From the NCBI GenBank assembly GCA_934393265.1, contig CAKRQL010000003.1, positions 57,101-121,100 on the forward strand: DNA of 64,000 nt, read 5' to 3'. The translations under genes were made by a program, and so were the position numbers. This document shows, one piece after another, positions 51,753 to 59,916 of the stretch; the first letter of the stretch is position 1; each line of letters opens with the position of its first letter. The DNA is from an uncultured Eubacteriales bacterium. GTDB lineage: Bacteria; Bacillota; Clostridia; Oscillospirales; CAG-272. Below the pieces are notes generated by a model, which was not told where the DNA came from, did not search any database, and saw nothing but the letters and a program-made list of their open reading frames with translations.

Positions 51753-53171
51753 ATGGTACTTTACGAAAACGGAAGTGCAAAGAATGTCTTTCACTTCTTT
51801 GAGGAAATCGCACGGATCCCCCGCGGCTCCGGGAATACGGGGAAAATAGCCGACTATCTCGTCTCGTTTGCAAGCGAGCGCGGGCTCCGGCATTATCGCG
51901 ACGAAAAGGACAACGTGGTTATATGGAAGCCGGCGGCAAAGGGGTATGAGAAAAATCCCGCCGTCATACTCCAGGGGCACACCGACATGGTGGCGGAGAA
52001 AACACCAGGACTGCCGAAAGATATGACGCGCGAGGGCGTCGACATATACACCGACGGAGATTTTCTCCGTGCGCACGGCACGACGCTCGGCGGAGATGAC
52101 GGAATATTTGTCGCCTACGCTCTCGCCCTGCTCGACAGTAAGGACGCACAGCATCCGGAGATAGAGGCAGTGTTCACCTCCGACGAGGAGGTCGGGCTGC
52201 TCGGCGCAACGGCACTCGACGCCTCCGTCCTCCGCGGGCGGACTATGATAAACATAGACTCCGACGACGAGGGGGTATTTACCGTCGGGTGCGCGGGGGG
52301 GATGCGCTCCGATCTTACTCTCCCGATTGAGCGGTCAGCTTGTATACTCCAGGCGTATGAGATAGTCATAAGCGGGCTCGCCGGCGGGCACAGCGGCGCG
52401 GAGATAGACAAGGGACGTGCGAACGCGACGAAGCTCATGGGAGAATTTCTCTCCTCCCTCTCCGGAATAAGGATATGCGACCTGCACGGCGGAAAAGCCG
52501 ACAACGCGATACCGCGCGAATGTGTCGCCGTCGTATGTGCGGCGGCAGACCCGAGCGGGGCGGCGGCAGACTTTCTCGCCGCGATGCGTGAGCGGTACGG
52601 CGACATCGAGCCCGACATGAAGATAACCGTGCGTGAAACAGCCGCATCTCTCCCCATGACTGCAGAGTCCACCGGGCGGGCAATAAAGCTGATTACCTCC
52701 GTCCCGGACGGGGTGATAGCCATGAGCACCGACATTCCGGGGCTCGTGCAGACCTCGCTGAACCTCGGGATAACCGAGACGCGGCGCGACAGGCTCTCGC
52801 TCTCCCACTCCGTCCGCTCATCCAAAGAGGATGAGAAGCTCGCTCTCGCAAAGCGGCTCGAGGAGCTTGTCACCTCTCTCGGCGGCAGCTACTCGCAGAG
52901 GGGCGAATACCCCGCGTGGGAGTACCGCAAGACATCAAGAATACGCGACTGCATGGTAAAGGTCTACCGCGAGATGTACAATAAAGACCCTAAGGTGGTC
53001 GCAATCCATGCGGGGCTCGAATGCGGGATATTCTCCGGGAAGATGCCGGGGCTCGACTGCATTTCTTTCGGTCCCGACAACTTCGACATACACACGACGG
53101 AGGAGCACCTCTCGATATCCTCATCGGTGCGGTGCTGGGAATTTCTCCTCGAGGTGCTGCGGCGGCTGTAA
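51753..53171 (+). CDS. pepD: Aminoacyl-histidine dipeptidase (PepD, M20 family)
   Basis: 472 residues. A cytoplasmic di-zinc dipeptidase. ILQGHTDMV (His about 76), LGGDDGIFVAYALA (Asp about 113) and FTSDEEVGLLGA (Glu pair about 143) form the metal and general-base sites; the dimerisation/lid domain is in the middle (about 205-390), followed by a last metal His near the C-terminus. The length and the long middle domain are those of PepD and not of the shorter PepT/ArgE types. AAGGAG precedes the ATG. The M29 gene follows after 70 bases. Confidence 0.94.
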   Translation: MVLYENGSAKNVFHFFEEIARIPRGSGNTGKIADYLVSFASERGLRHYRDEKDNVVIWKPAAKGYEKNPAVILQGHTDMVAEKTPGLPKDMTREGVDIYTDGDFLRAHGTTLGGDDGIFVAYALALLDSKDAQHPEIEAVFTSDEEVGLLGATALDASVLRGRTMINIDSDDEGVFTVGCAGGMRSDLTLPIERSACILQAYEIVISGLAGGHSGAEIDKGRANATKLMGEFLSSLSGIRICDLHGGKADNAIPRECVAVVCAAADPSGAAADFLAAMRERYGDIEPDMKITVRETAASLPMTAESTGRAIKLITSVPDGVIAMSTDIPGLVQTSLNLGITETRRDRLSLSHSVRSSKEDEKLALAKRLEELVTSLGGSYSQRGEYPAWEYRKTSRIRDCMVKVYREMYNKDPKVVAIHAGLECGIFSGKMPGLDCISFGPDNFDIHTTEEHLSISSSVRCWEFLLEVLRRL

Positions 53172-53241
53172 CGGCTGACGACGGATACCATTTTGCCCGG
53201 CATAACGGAAACTATAAAGAGAAAGAAGGACAGACAGAAAA

Positions 53242-54471
53242 ATGAACAAGACGAGACTTAAAAAATACGCGCACCTCATAGCGAAGTGCGGCGTCAACGT
53301 ACAGAAGGGACAGAACGTCATAATCAACGCAGGGCTCGACCAGCCGGAATTTGTCCGCATGGTTGCCGAGGAGTGCTACAAGCTCGGGGCGCGGAAGGTC
53401 ACGGTCGATTTCTCCTACCTCCCGATAGCAAAGGTCAACTACCGCTACTGCAAGGAAAACGTGCTCGGCACACTCGAGAAGTGGCAGATAGAAAAATATG
53501 AGCACATGGCAGACACGCTCCCCTGCATGATACACCTCATATCCGACGACCCCGACGGGCTCCGCGGTATTGATCAGAAGAAGTATGCGCGGGCTATGGC
53601 TGCGCGCTCAAAGACGATAAAGCCCTATCGCGACAGAATGGCAAACAAGTATCAGTGGTGCATCGCGGCGGTGCCCGGCGCGGAATGGGCAAAAAAGATA
53701 TTCCCCGGCGAGCGGAAATCCGTAGCCATGGAGAAGCTCTGGGAGGCTATACTCTCGACCTCCCGCGTCTATGACGACCCGGTAGCCGAGTGGGATAAGC
53801 ACAACAAAAATCTCGCGAAGCGGTGCGAATACCTCAACTCGCTCGGCATACGCGAGCTCCGCTATAAATCCGGGAACGGCACGGATTTCAGGGTAGGTCT
53901 TATTCCCGACGCGCTCTTCTGTGCGGGCGGAGAGTACACCCCCGCGGGCAACTACTTCAACCCGAACATCCCGTCAGAGGAGGCATTTACCTCACCCATG
54001 CGCGGAGACGCGGACGGAATAGTCTACTCCTCAAGACCGCTCTCCTACGGGGGCGAGCTCATAGACAACTTCTGGGTCAGATTCGAGGGCGGGCGCGCCG
54101 TCGACGTCGGAGCGGAGAAGAACGAAAACCTCCTGCGCGAGATGATAGGAATGGACGAGGGGGCGGCATACCTCGGCGAATGTGCCTTAGTCCCCTACTC
54201 CTCCCCGATACGCGAGTCGGGTATTCTCTTCTACAACACGCTCTTTGACGAGAACGCGGCATGTCACCTCGCGCTCGGGCGCGGGTTTACAAACCTCCTG
54301 AAAAACTACGACACCATGACAGAGGAGCAGGCACACGAGGCGGGCATCAACGACTCTATTATCCACGTCGACTTTATGATAGGTACCGCCGACATGTCTA
54401 TAACTGCGGTAACGCACGACGGGCGCGAGGTGCCGGTATTCCGTGACGGCAACTGGGCTTTCGAGGTCTGA
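53242..54471 (+). CDS. M29 family aminopeptidase
   Basis: 409 residues. N-terminal KYAHLIAKCGVNVQKGQNVIINA is recognisable as an AmpS/PepS start (short motif KCGVNVQKGQNV). Metal-site regions of the M29 family are seen in GGEYTPAGNYFNPNIPSEE-type sequence (motif NIPSEEAFTSP, about residue 250), LGECALVP (about 312), a late HLALG (about 346) and HVDFMIGT (about 377). It is a cytoplasmic broad aminopeptidase. It probably shares the pepD transcript. Confidence 0.93.
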   Translation: MNKTRLKKYAHLIAKCGVNVQKGQNVIINAGLDQPEFVRMVAEECYKLGARKVTVDFSYLPIAKVNYRYCKENVLGTLEKWQIEKYEHMADTLPCMIHLISDDPDGLRGIDQKKYARAMAARSKTIKPYRDRMANKYQWCIAAVPGAEWAKKIFPGERKSVAMEKLWEAILSTSRVYDDPVAEWDKHNKNLAKRCEYLNSLGIRELRYKSGNGTDFRVGLIPDALFCAGGEYTPAGNYFNPNIPSEEAFTSPMRGDADGIVYSSRPLSYGGELIDNFWVRFEGGRAVDVGAEKNENLLREMIGMDEGAAYLGECALVPYSSPIRESGILFYNTLFDENAACHLALGRGFTNLLKNYDTMTEEQAHEAGINDSIIHVDFMIGTADMSITAVTHDGREVPVFRDGNWAFEV

Positions 54472-54488
54472 TAAGCCGCACGCTATAA

Positions 54489-54701
54489 TCAGTTTTTCGG
54501 GTACGGCTTCGGTATATCGGTCATGCGGAGAATATAATCCACCGAGACGCAGTAATACCGCGCGAGAGCGCAGAGCATGTCGAGCGGTATCTGCCGCACC
54601 CCGTTCTCGTACTGTGAATATGTGTTCTGCCGTATGTGCAGATATGCCGCGACTTCCCGCTGTGGAATATCGCGATCCTCGCGAAGCTCCTTAAGTCTCA
54701 T
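54489..54701 (-). CDS. Small XRE-type (Cro/CI) repressor
   Basis: 70 residues. RLKELREDRDIPQREVAAYL and the recognition part RQNTYSQYENGVRQIP form a complete Cro/C1 helix-turn-helix; the C-terminus YYCVSVDYILRMTD is typical for single-domain regulators of this type. A palindromic element lies over its own promoter region (54741-54780), so autoregulation is likely. Targets are unknown. The gene converges on the M29 gene and stops 17 bases from it. Confidence 0.9.
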   Translation of the reverse strand: MRLKELREDRDIPQREVAAYLHIRQNTYSQYENGVRQIPLDMLCALARYYCVSVDYILRMTDIPKPYPKN

Positions 54702-54740
54702 TCCGACCTCCGTTTTTGTCTTTTTTACTATATTGTATCA

Positions 54741-54780
54741 ATCTCAAAATGTGATATTAAGGATTATCACAAAATGAGAT
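54741..54780. promoter_or_regulatory. Palindromic operator candidate of the XRE repressor
   Basis: Left arm ATCTCAAAATGTGATA (54741-54756), 8-base spacer, right arm TATCACAAAATGAGAT (54765-54780). The outer ATCTCA/TGAGAT and inner GTGATA/TATCAC are exact inverted repeats. It overlaps the likely -35 of the XRE gene, whose -10 TACAAT lies just beside the left arm. Confidence 0.7.
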
Positions 54781-54890
54781 AGTCATATCAAAAAAGACGG
54801 CGGACGACGGGCGGCGGGCACGGATGCCTCCCCATGGACTGCCGGCTATGTGCCCCGGGTAAAATATTTGAAAAATCGGGCTCTCCCCGC

Positions 54891-54919
54891 TTGACATTCC
54901 GCCCGGGCGAGTATATAAT
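54891..54919 (+). promoter_or_regulatory. Perfect consensus promoter for the HPr-like gene
   Basis: TTGACA (54891-54896), exactly 17 bases, TATAAT (54914-54919). Confidence 0.9.
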
Positions 54920-54956
54920 TATATCGTGAACGAAATATGAAAGGAAAGACAGAAAA

Positions 54957-55205
54957 ATGGGAAAGAGCGGTTTTTACATTGAGCTCAAGACAATAGCCGA
55001 CATACGTGACTTTGTAAGCAAGGTCACGAAGCTCGAATACGAGGTCGACCTTGAACAGAACAGATATATAATCGACGCGAAGTCGATAATGGGTATATTC
55101 GCGCTTGACCTGCTCGCGCCGATACGTGTCATGTGTCATACCGATGACCCCTCCGCATTCTATGAGGAGATCGAGAAGTACAGAGTCGACGACCCGGAGA
55201 AATAA
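54957..55205 (+). CDS. HPr-like (Crh-type) protein lacking the active-site histidine
   Basis: 82 residues. The DAKSIMGIFALDL block matches the Ser-46 regulatory site of HPr (KSIMGVMSLGI) and the overall length fits. The N-terminal phosphotransfer loop, normally G-x-H-A-R-P, reads T-I-A-D-I-R-D-F, so the PEP-dependent phosphorylated His-15 is missing. A regulatory role by Ser phosphorylation, as with Crh in Bacillus, is the likely alternative; PTS phosphotransfer is ruled out by sequence. It is monocistronic behind a consensus promoter. Confidence 0.82.
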   Translation: MGKSGFYIELKTIADIRDFVSKVTKLEYEVDLEQNRYIIDAKSIMGIFALDLLAPIRVMCHTDDPSAFYEEIEKYRVDDPEK

Positions 55206-55250
55206 TCCGGACGGAGGAGCCCGTGGGCTCTCTTAAAATGAATTTACGGA

Positions 55251-55281
55251 CTGCCCGCGGCTACCCGCGGGCAGCTTTTTT
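55251..55281 (+). terminator. Terminator of the HPr-like gene
   Basis: A perfect 10-bp stem (CTGCCCGCGG with CCGCGGGCAG) and a T-run. Confidence 0.92.
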
Positions 55282-55321
55282 CTCTCCCGGAGGAAATTTT
55301 TTGATTTTTTCGGAAAAGGTA

Positions 55322-55350
55322 TTGACTTCCCCGCCGCTTTGTGCTAATAT
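55322..55350 (+). promoter_or_regulatory. Promoter of the thrS T-box transcript
   Basis: TTGACT (55322-55327), 17-base spacer, TAATAT (55345-55350). Confidence 0.78.
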
Positions 55351-55356
55351 TCGGTT

Positions 55357-55580
55357 AGTGGAACAAGTCGCAGGGATACAGCCCGAGCAGAGAGCCGTCT
55401 TAATGAGCTGAAAGGACGGTCAGGTATGCCCTATGCGGTACCGCCCACGCATGCCGCGCATGCACAACAGAACAGTAAAATGAGTTAAACGCTCGGGTGG
55501 AACCGTGCGGGATTTTTATAAGTCCTCACCCCGAATACCGTACATTTGCGGTCTTTCGTGGTCGGGGATATTTTTTTATC
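55357..55580 (+). ncRNA. T-box riboswitch, tRNA-Thr specific
   Basis: The leader has AGAGAG near 55388, a stem I with the CCGTC/GACGG apical arm and GCTGAAAG loop, and the diagnostic T-box GGGTGGAACCGTGCGGG (55495-55511), which pairs with the uncharged tRNA 3' end. The terminator is CCCCGA (55529-55534) with TCGGGG (55562-55567) and a T-run. The gene downstream is thrS, so the specifier should be a Thr codon; ACC within GGTACCGCC near 55440 is a candidate. Only charged tRNA-Thr lets the terminator form. Confidence 0.92.
55529..55578 (+). terminator. T-box-controlled terminator
   Basis: CCCCGA with TCGGGG around an inner ACCG/CGGT hairpin, then ATATTTTTTT. Confidence 0.82.
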
Positions 55581-55705
55581 CTCCGGCAGAGACAGAGACC
55601 ACAGACGTGCGGTAAGGTACTCTGTTTCTGATACGCGGAGGTTACATCGTTTTATTAAATTTCCGGAAAGGGTCAGTATTCCCTATAAGAAAGAAGGTAT
55701 TTTTT

Positions 55706-57652
55706 ATGTTCAGTATTAAGTTTTCCGACGGTAAGGTATACGAGAGCGAAGCCCCCGTATCCGTATTTGAAGCGGCAAAGGCAGCGGGCAATATTTCCCG
55801 CGACGTCCTTGTCGCGAGGGTCAACGGAGTGCTCACCGAGCTCTCAACGGTCATTGACTCCGACGCCGACGTATCGCTCCTCACCTTTGCCGATGACGAC
55901 GGCAGGCACGTATTCCGCCACACGGCGGCGCACATCATGGCTATGGCTGTAAAGAGGCTCTATCCCGAGACGAAGCAGACGATAGGTCCCGCGACGGAGA
56001 CCGGATATTTTCAGGATTTTGACACCGACGTTTCATTCACCCCCGACATCTTACGCGAAATCGAGGGCGAGATGAAAAAGATAGTCAAGGAAAATCTCGT
56101 TATCGAGCGGGTTGTACTGTCGAAGGCAGAGGCACTCCGCCTCATGGAAGAGAAAAAGGAGCCCTACAAGGTCGAGAAGATAAACGAGATACCCGACGGC
56201 GAGGAAATCTCATTCTACAAAATGGGCGAATATATAGACCTCTGCTCAGGACCTCACCTGCACTCAACCGGTCTTGTCAAGGCTTTCGCACTCACGCAGT
56301 GCACGGGCGCGTATTACAAGGGCGACCAGAAGAACAAGATGCTCCAGAGAGTATACGGAATAGCATTCCCGACGAAGGACGAGCTCAAGGAGTATGTCGC
56401 GCAGCGCGAGGAAGCTGTCAAGCGCGACCACAACAAGATAGGACGCGACCTCGAATACTTCACAACGGTCGACACGATAGGTCAGGGGCTCCCGGTAATA
56501 CTCCCGAAGGGGTCGCGCGTTATACAGAGGCTCCAGAGATGGGTCGAGGACGTGGAGGAGAGCCGCGGCTATCTTCTCACCAAGACGCCCCTCATGGCTA
56601 AGCGCGAGTTTTACAAGATCTCCGGTCACTGGGACCACTATCTCGACGGAATGTTCGTTATAGGCGACCCGGACGACTACACGAAGGAGTGTCTCGCGCT
56701 CCGTCCCATGACCTGCCCGTTCCAGTATCAGGTGTTCCTCAACAAGAAACGCTCCTACCGCGATCTCCCCATGCGTCTCGGCGAAACCTCTACCCTCTTC
56801 CGCAACGAGGACTCCGGCGAGATGCACGGTCTTATCCGCGTACGCCAGTTCACTATCTCCGAGGGACATCTTATTCTCCGCCCCGATCAGCTCGAGGAGG
56901 AGTTCAAGGGCTGTCTTGACCTCGCGAGATACTTCCTCACGACCGTCGGTCTCTGGGAGGACTGCTCGTTCAGATTCTCGCAGTGGGACCCGAACAGGCA
57001 GGACAAATACGAGGGCACGCCGGAGCAGTGGGACCATGCGCAGACCGTCATGGGGCAGCTCCTCGACGAGTTCCTCGGCAAGGGTAACTACAAGATAGGC
57101 ATTGACGAGGCAGCGTTCTACGGTCCGAAGCTCGACATTCAGTGCAGAAATGTCTTTGGCAAGGAAGACACGATAGTCACAATTCAGATAGATATGCTCC
57201 TCGCAAAGAAGTTCGGCATGGAGTATACCGACCGCGACAACACGCAGAAAACGCCCTATATCATTCACAGAACCTCGCTCGGCTGTTATGAGCGGACGCT
57301 CGCCCTGCTTCTCGAGAAGTACAACGGCGCGCTCCCGACCTGGCTCATGGGTACGCAGGCTGTCGTTATCCCTGTTGTCGAGGACTTCGCCGGGTACGGC
57401 AAGGAGGTAGTCGACAGAATGCGCGCGGCGGGAATCCGCGCGGAGCTCGACGACCGCAACGAAAAGCTCGGCTACAGAATCCGCGAGGCGCAGCTCCGGA
57501 AAACTCCGTACATGGTAGTCGTCGGCGAGGAGGAGCAGAACGCCGGCACCGTCACCGTCCGCGCACGCAAGGAGGGCAACGGCGGCAAGTTCACTGTCGA
57601 CGAATTCATAGCCAAGCTCAAGGAAGAGATCGATTCTAAGGCACACGACTGA
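55706..57652 (+). CDS. thrS: Threonyl-tRNA synthetase
   Basis: 648 residues, full length. Order: TGS domain (about 1-62), editing domain with HTAAHIMAMAVKRLYP (the H-x-x-x-H site, about 73), class II core (about 270-535) with motif 2 LFRNEDSGEMHGLIRVRQF, seen here as RNEDSGEMHG and RVRQF, and the zinc ligands Cys/His of the active site, and an anticodon-binding domain (about 545-648). AAGAAGG precedes the ATG. A T-box couples expression to threonine supply. Confidence 0.97.
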   Translation: MFSIKFSDGKVYESEAPVSVFEAAKAAGNISRDVLVARVNGVLTELSTVIDSDADVSLLTFADDDGRHVFRHTAAHIMAMAVKRLYPETKQTIGPATETGYFQDFDTDVSFTPDILREIEGEMKKIVKENLVIERVVLSKAEALRLMEEKKEPYKVEKINEIPDGEEISFYKMGEYIDLCSGPHLHSTGLVKAFALTQCTGAYYKGDQKNKMLQRVYGIAFPTKDELKEYVAQREEAVKRDHNKIGRDLEYFTTVDTIGQGLPVILPKGSRVIQRLQRWVEDVEESRGYLLTKTPLMAKREFYKISGHWDHYLDGMFVIGDPDDYTKECLALRPMTCPFQYQVFLNKKRSYRDLPMRLGETSTLFRNEDSGEMHGLIRVRQFTISEGHLILRPDQLEEEFKGCLDLARYFLTTVGLWEDCSFRFSQWDPNRQDKYEGTPEQWDHAQTVMGQLLDEFLGKGNYKIGIDEAAFYGPKLDIQCRNVFGKEDTIVTIQIDMLLAKKFGMEYTDRDNTQKTPYIIHRTSLGCYERTLALLLEKYNGALPTWLMGTQAVVIPVVEDFAGYGKEVVDRMRAAGIRAELDDRNEKLGYRIREAQLRKTPYMVVVGEEEQNAGTVTVRARKEGNGGKFTVDEFIAKLKEEIDSKAHD

Positions 57653-57669
57653 TAACCTTAAAGAAAGGC

Positions 57670-57700
57670 GGGGCTGAACCGAAAACCGATTCAGCCCCTT
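57670..57700 (+). terminator. Terminator-like hairpin between thrS and the mutarotase gene
   Basis: A perfect 9-bp stem GGGGCTGAA with TTCAGCCCC, loop 11 bases, followed by TTTG only. The next start codon is nine bases away, so read-through must occur. Confidence 0.7.
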
Positions 57701-57708
57701 TGAATAAT

Positions 57709-58596
57709 ATGGAATACAGGATAGCATCCGGCGGGCTGTACGCCGGGATTACAGACGCAGGGGCGGAAATACGGAGCCTGCGCGACGAGGGGGGCTTTGA
57801 ATATATATGGCAGCGCGACCCCGCGATATGGGGCGATTGCGCCCCGCTCCTCTTCCCTGTCTGCGGGCGGGTGAAGAATGAGCGCTACACGCTCGGAGGA
57901 AAAGAATATCCCATGCGCGCTCACGGCTTTCTTAAAACCATGACCTTCCGGCTCTCGGAAAAGTCGGCTGACAGGGTTGTCCTCTCTGCGGTATCCGACG
58001 ACAGGACGCGGGCAATGTACCCCTTTGATTTTGAGATAACGGCGGAATATAAAATATCAAACGAGGGGCTGCTCTGCCGGTACACGGTGAAGAATACCGG
58101 AGATGGGATTATGCCGTTCAACTTCGGGCTGCACCCCGGGATTACGGCTCCGTTTACCGACGGGCTGACAATCGACGACTGCACACTCGACTTCGGCGCC
58201 GGGTGCCGCGGGGGGTACATTTCCCCGCTGTGCAACGGTCCGTTCGTATCGCGCGCGGCGCGGCACTTCTACCCATTTGACGACGGAAAGCTTCATCTCT
58301 CGGAAAAGAAGATAGCCGAAAACGATACTCTCGTGTTCGACACTCTGCCGCATAGCTTCGTTTTCTACGACAATGCGAGGACGAGGGCTGTAGAGTTCTC
58401 ATATTCCGACACGCTACCCTACCTGTGTATATGGAAGGCGGCGGGCGAGGCGGCGAGATATATCTGCCTCGAGCCGTGGTCCGGGACGCCGACGGACGGC
58501 GAAAATGACGAGAATTTTGATACACGGGACCGCATGGAGCGGCTCTCGCCCGGTGAGGAGCGCGTCTTCTCGTATTCAATGAAATTCCGGAGGTAA
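57709..58596 (+). CDS. Aldose 1-epimerase-like protein (LacX type)
   Basis: 295 residues from the ATG at 57709; a TTG at 57700 would add three residues. NFGLHPGITAPF (catalytic His about 142), the upstream MRAHGFLKTM (about 71) and a late W-S-G-T-P-T-D segment (about 260) match the mutarotase family, of the LacX-like group. It interconverts sugar anomers in the cytoplasm; substrate not known. The only ribosome-site-like sequence (AAAGGCGG) sits at the foot of the preceding hairpin. The araC gene starts one base after the stop. Confidence 0.88.
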   Translation: MEYRIASGGLYAGITDAGAEIRSLRDEGGFEYIWQRDPAIWGDCAPLLFPVCGRVKNERYTLGGKEYPMRAHGFLKTMTFRLSEKSADRVVLSAVSDDRTRAMYPFDFEITAEYKISNEGLLCRYTVKNTGDGIMPFNFGLHPGITAPFTDGLTIDDCTLDFGAGCRGGYISPLCNGPFVSRAARHFYPFDDGKLHLSEKKIAENDTLVFDTLPHSFVFYDNARTRAVEFSYSDTLPYLCIWKAAGEAARYICLEPWSGTPTDGENDENFDTRDRMERLSPGEERVFSYSMKFRR

Positions 58597-58597
58597 T

Positions 58598-59452
58598 ATG
58601 CGCAGACTTCAGGACCTTGAAAAAAAGAAGCACGGCGACCCGGAATTTCCGATTGAACTCCTCCGGGTCGATGACCGGAGCCGCGACTTTATCATGCGGT
58701 TTCACTGGCACCCCGAATGTGAGCTTGTATATGTGAGAAAGGGAAAGTTCCCGCTCATGGTGGACGAGCGGCTGAACCTGCTGTCCGCGGGGGACGTCGC
58801 CTTTATCCCGAGCATGTCACTCCACGGCGGGACCCCGAACGAGGGGTGCGAATATGACTGCATAGTCTTTTCACAGGAGCTGCTCACAAAGAACGTGATG
58901 TACCCCGCAGTTGTCGACTTCTTCTCGCGCGAGGGGAACACGCAGGTGAGATACGACGCCGGGAAATACCCGGAGCTATGCAGTGTTATCTCCATGCTCT
59001 GCATCGTTATGAGACGGACGAGGACGGAAACCATGCGTCTGCGCGTCTCGGGTCTTATGCTCGAGGCGGTGGCACTCATGTCCGAGGTGCCGAGCGTGCT
59101 CATACAGGTGAGCGAGGAAAACATCTCAATAGGGCGCATCCGTCAGGCCATGAGATACATACAGGGGCATTATGCGGAGCACATAACCGCAGGGGACATC
59201 GCGCGGGAGTGCGGGATTACGGCAAAGCACCTCTGCCGCCTGTTCAGCTCGTTTGTAGGCAAGCCCCCGCTCGCCTACCTTAATGAGCATCGTATCGACG
59301 TAGCCTGCCGTATGCTGCGCGACGAGGACACGCCGGTGAGCGAGATTGCCGCGCTCTGCGGTATTGAGGATCAGAGCTATTTTTCAAAGCTCTTCCGAAA
59401 GCAGACCGGGCTCACCCCGAGCGATTACAGAAAGAAATTTATGAAAGGTTAG
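58598..59452 (+). CDS. AraC family transcriptional regulator
   Basis: 284 residues. An N-terminal cupin-type ligand domain (HWHPECELVYVRKGKFP, about residue 36) is followed by two helix-turn-helix units at the C-terminus (about 185-284): DIARECGITAKHLCRLF and EIAALCGIEDQSYFSKLFRK. GGAGGT overlaps the end of the mutarotase gene, so the two are coupled; a sugar-sensing role is plausible but inferred. A bidirectional terminator follows. Confidence 0.93.
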   Translation: MRRLQDLEKKKHGDPEFPIELLRVDDRSRDFIMRFHWHPECELVYVRKGKFPLMVDERLNLLSAGDVAFIPSMSLHGGTPNEGCEYDCIVFSQELLTKNVMYPAVVDFFSREGNTQVRYDAGKYPELCSVISMLCIVMRRTRTETMRLRVSGLMLEAVALMSEVPSVLIQVSEENISIGRIRQAMRYIQGHYAEHITAGDIARECGITAKHLCRLFSSFVGKPPLAYLNEHRIDVACRMLRDEDTPVSEIAALCGIEDQSYFSKLFRKQTGLTPSDYRKKFMKG

Positions 59453-59550
59453 CTTCTGACGTGCCCGGCTCGGGCAGTCTGCCCCCGCCCCTCCCGGGGA
59501 GCCCTATCAGACACGGTGCATTTTGCAGTATATCGGGGCGAGCAAAAAGC

Positions 59551-59596
59551 AAAAAAATACAGGGACTGCCCGGATGGGCAGTCCCCTTTTATTTTA
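59551..59596. terminator. Bidirectional terminator after araC
   Basis: A perfect 10-bp stem (GGGACTGCCC with GGGCAGTCCC), T-runs on both strands. It also closes the peptide/beta-helix transcript from the other side. Confidence 0.9.
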
Positions 59597-59740
59597 CCGA
59601 CCTTGTGAAGTCGTCCGGCGAAGCAGATTTACGGAAGAATCGTCGCACCGCGGGACGAGAGCCGTATTCACATACGGCAAGTCCCCATGGTCGGCGATAG
59701 GAGAACTTGTTCTCCGGTCTTACCAAATCTGCAAAGTCGG
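59597..59740 (-). other. Structured non-coding stretch downstream of the peptide gene
   Basis: CCGAC (59597-59601) pairs with GTCGG (59736-59740) and GCAGATTT (59623-59630) with AAATCTGC (59725-59732), closing a domain that contains GCCGTAT/ATACGGC (59661-59678, 4-base loop) and the palindrome GGAGAACTTGTTCTCC (59700-59715). It may be a structured RNA or a 3' untranslated region. Strand is chosen because it follows the minus-strand gene; pairing works on either strand. Confidence 0.5.
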
Positions 59741-59741
59741 A

Positions 59742-59900
59742 TTACCATTTGATCTCGGGAAGATCCCACGTCGACTTCGGGTGGTTGAGATTAGGCTTCG
59801 GCTCCTCCGGGATAATTCCGGAGGTCGATATGATGTCGGCGCTGTCGAGCCGCATTATTTCAAGCTCGGGCGCCTCGTATGAGTTACGCATTTCTTTCAT
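59742..59900 (-). CDS. 52-residue leader-like peptide, unknown (possible RiPP precursor)
   Basis: From the ATG at 59898-59900 with GGAGG seven bases upstream. The sequence has Y-E-A-P-E-L-E-I at residues 8-15, the Y-x-x-P-x-L-(E) pattern known from leader peptides of several ribosomal peptide families, then LDSADIISTSG, then a Pro/Asn/Trp-rich tail ending in WDLPEIKW. There is no cysteine and no signal peptide. It starts 16 bases after the stop of the 1078-residue secreted protein, so they share a transcript. No modification enzyme lies in the window, so RiPP status is speculative. Confidence 0.6.
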   Translation of the reverse strand: MKEMRNSYEAPELEIMRLDSADIISTSGIIPEEPKPNLNHPKSTWDLPEIKW

Positions 59901-59916
59901 TTTTCGCTCCTCCGTT

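Noticed and set aside
56264..57727. A 487-codon open frame on the minus strand
   Set aside because: Exact shadow of thrS.
59650..59685. Group II intron domain V remnant
   Set aside because: GAGAGCCGTAT resembles the start of domain V, but the hairpin closes after a 4-base loop, with no bulge or second helix, and no intron protein is near.
59597..59740. SRP (4.5S-type) RNA
   Set aside because: CGGCGAAGCAG is only superficially like the domain IV core GGAAGCAG; the symmetric loop and flanking stem are absent.
59742..59900. Lasso-peptide precursor
   Set aside because: The Y-x-x-P-x-L pattern fits, but the required Gly/Thr before the core and the B/C proteins are not seen in the window; kept only as leader-like.
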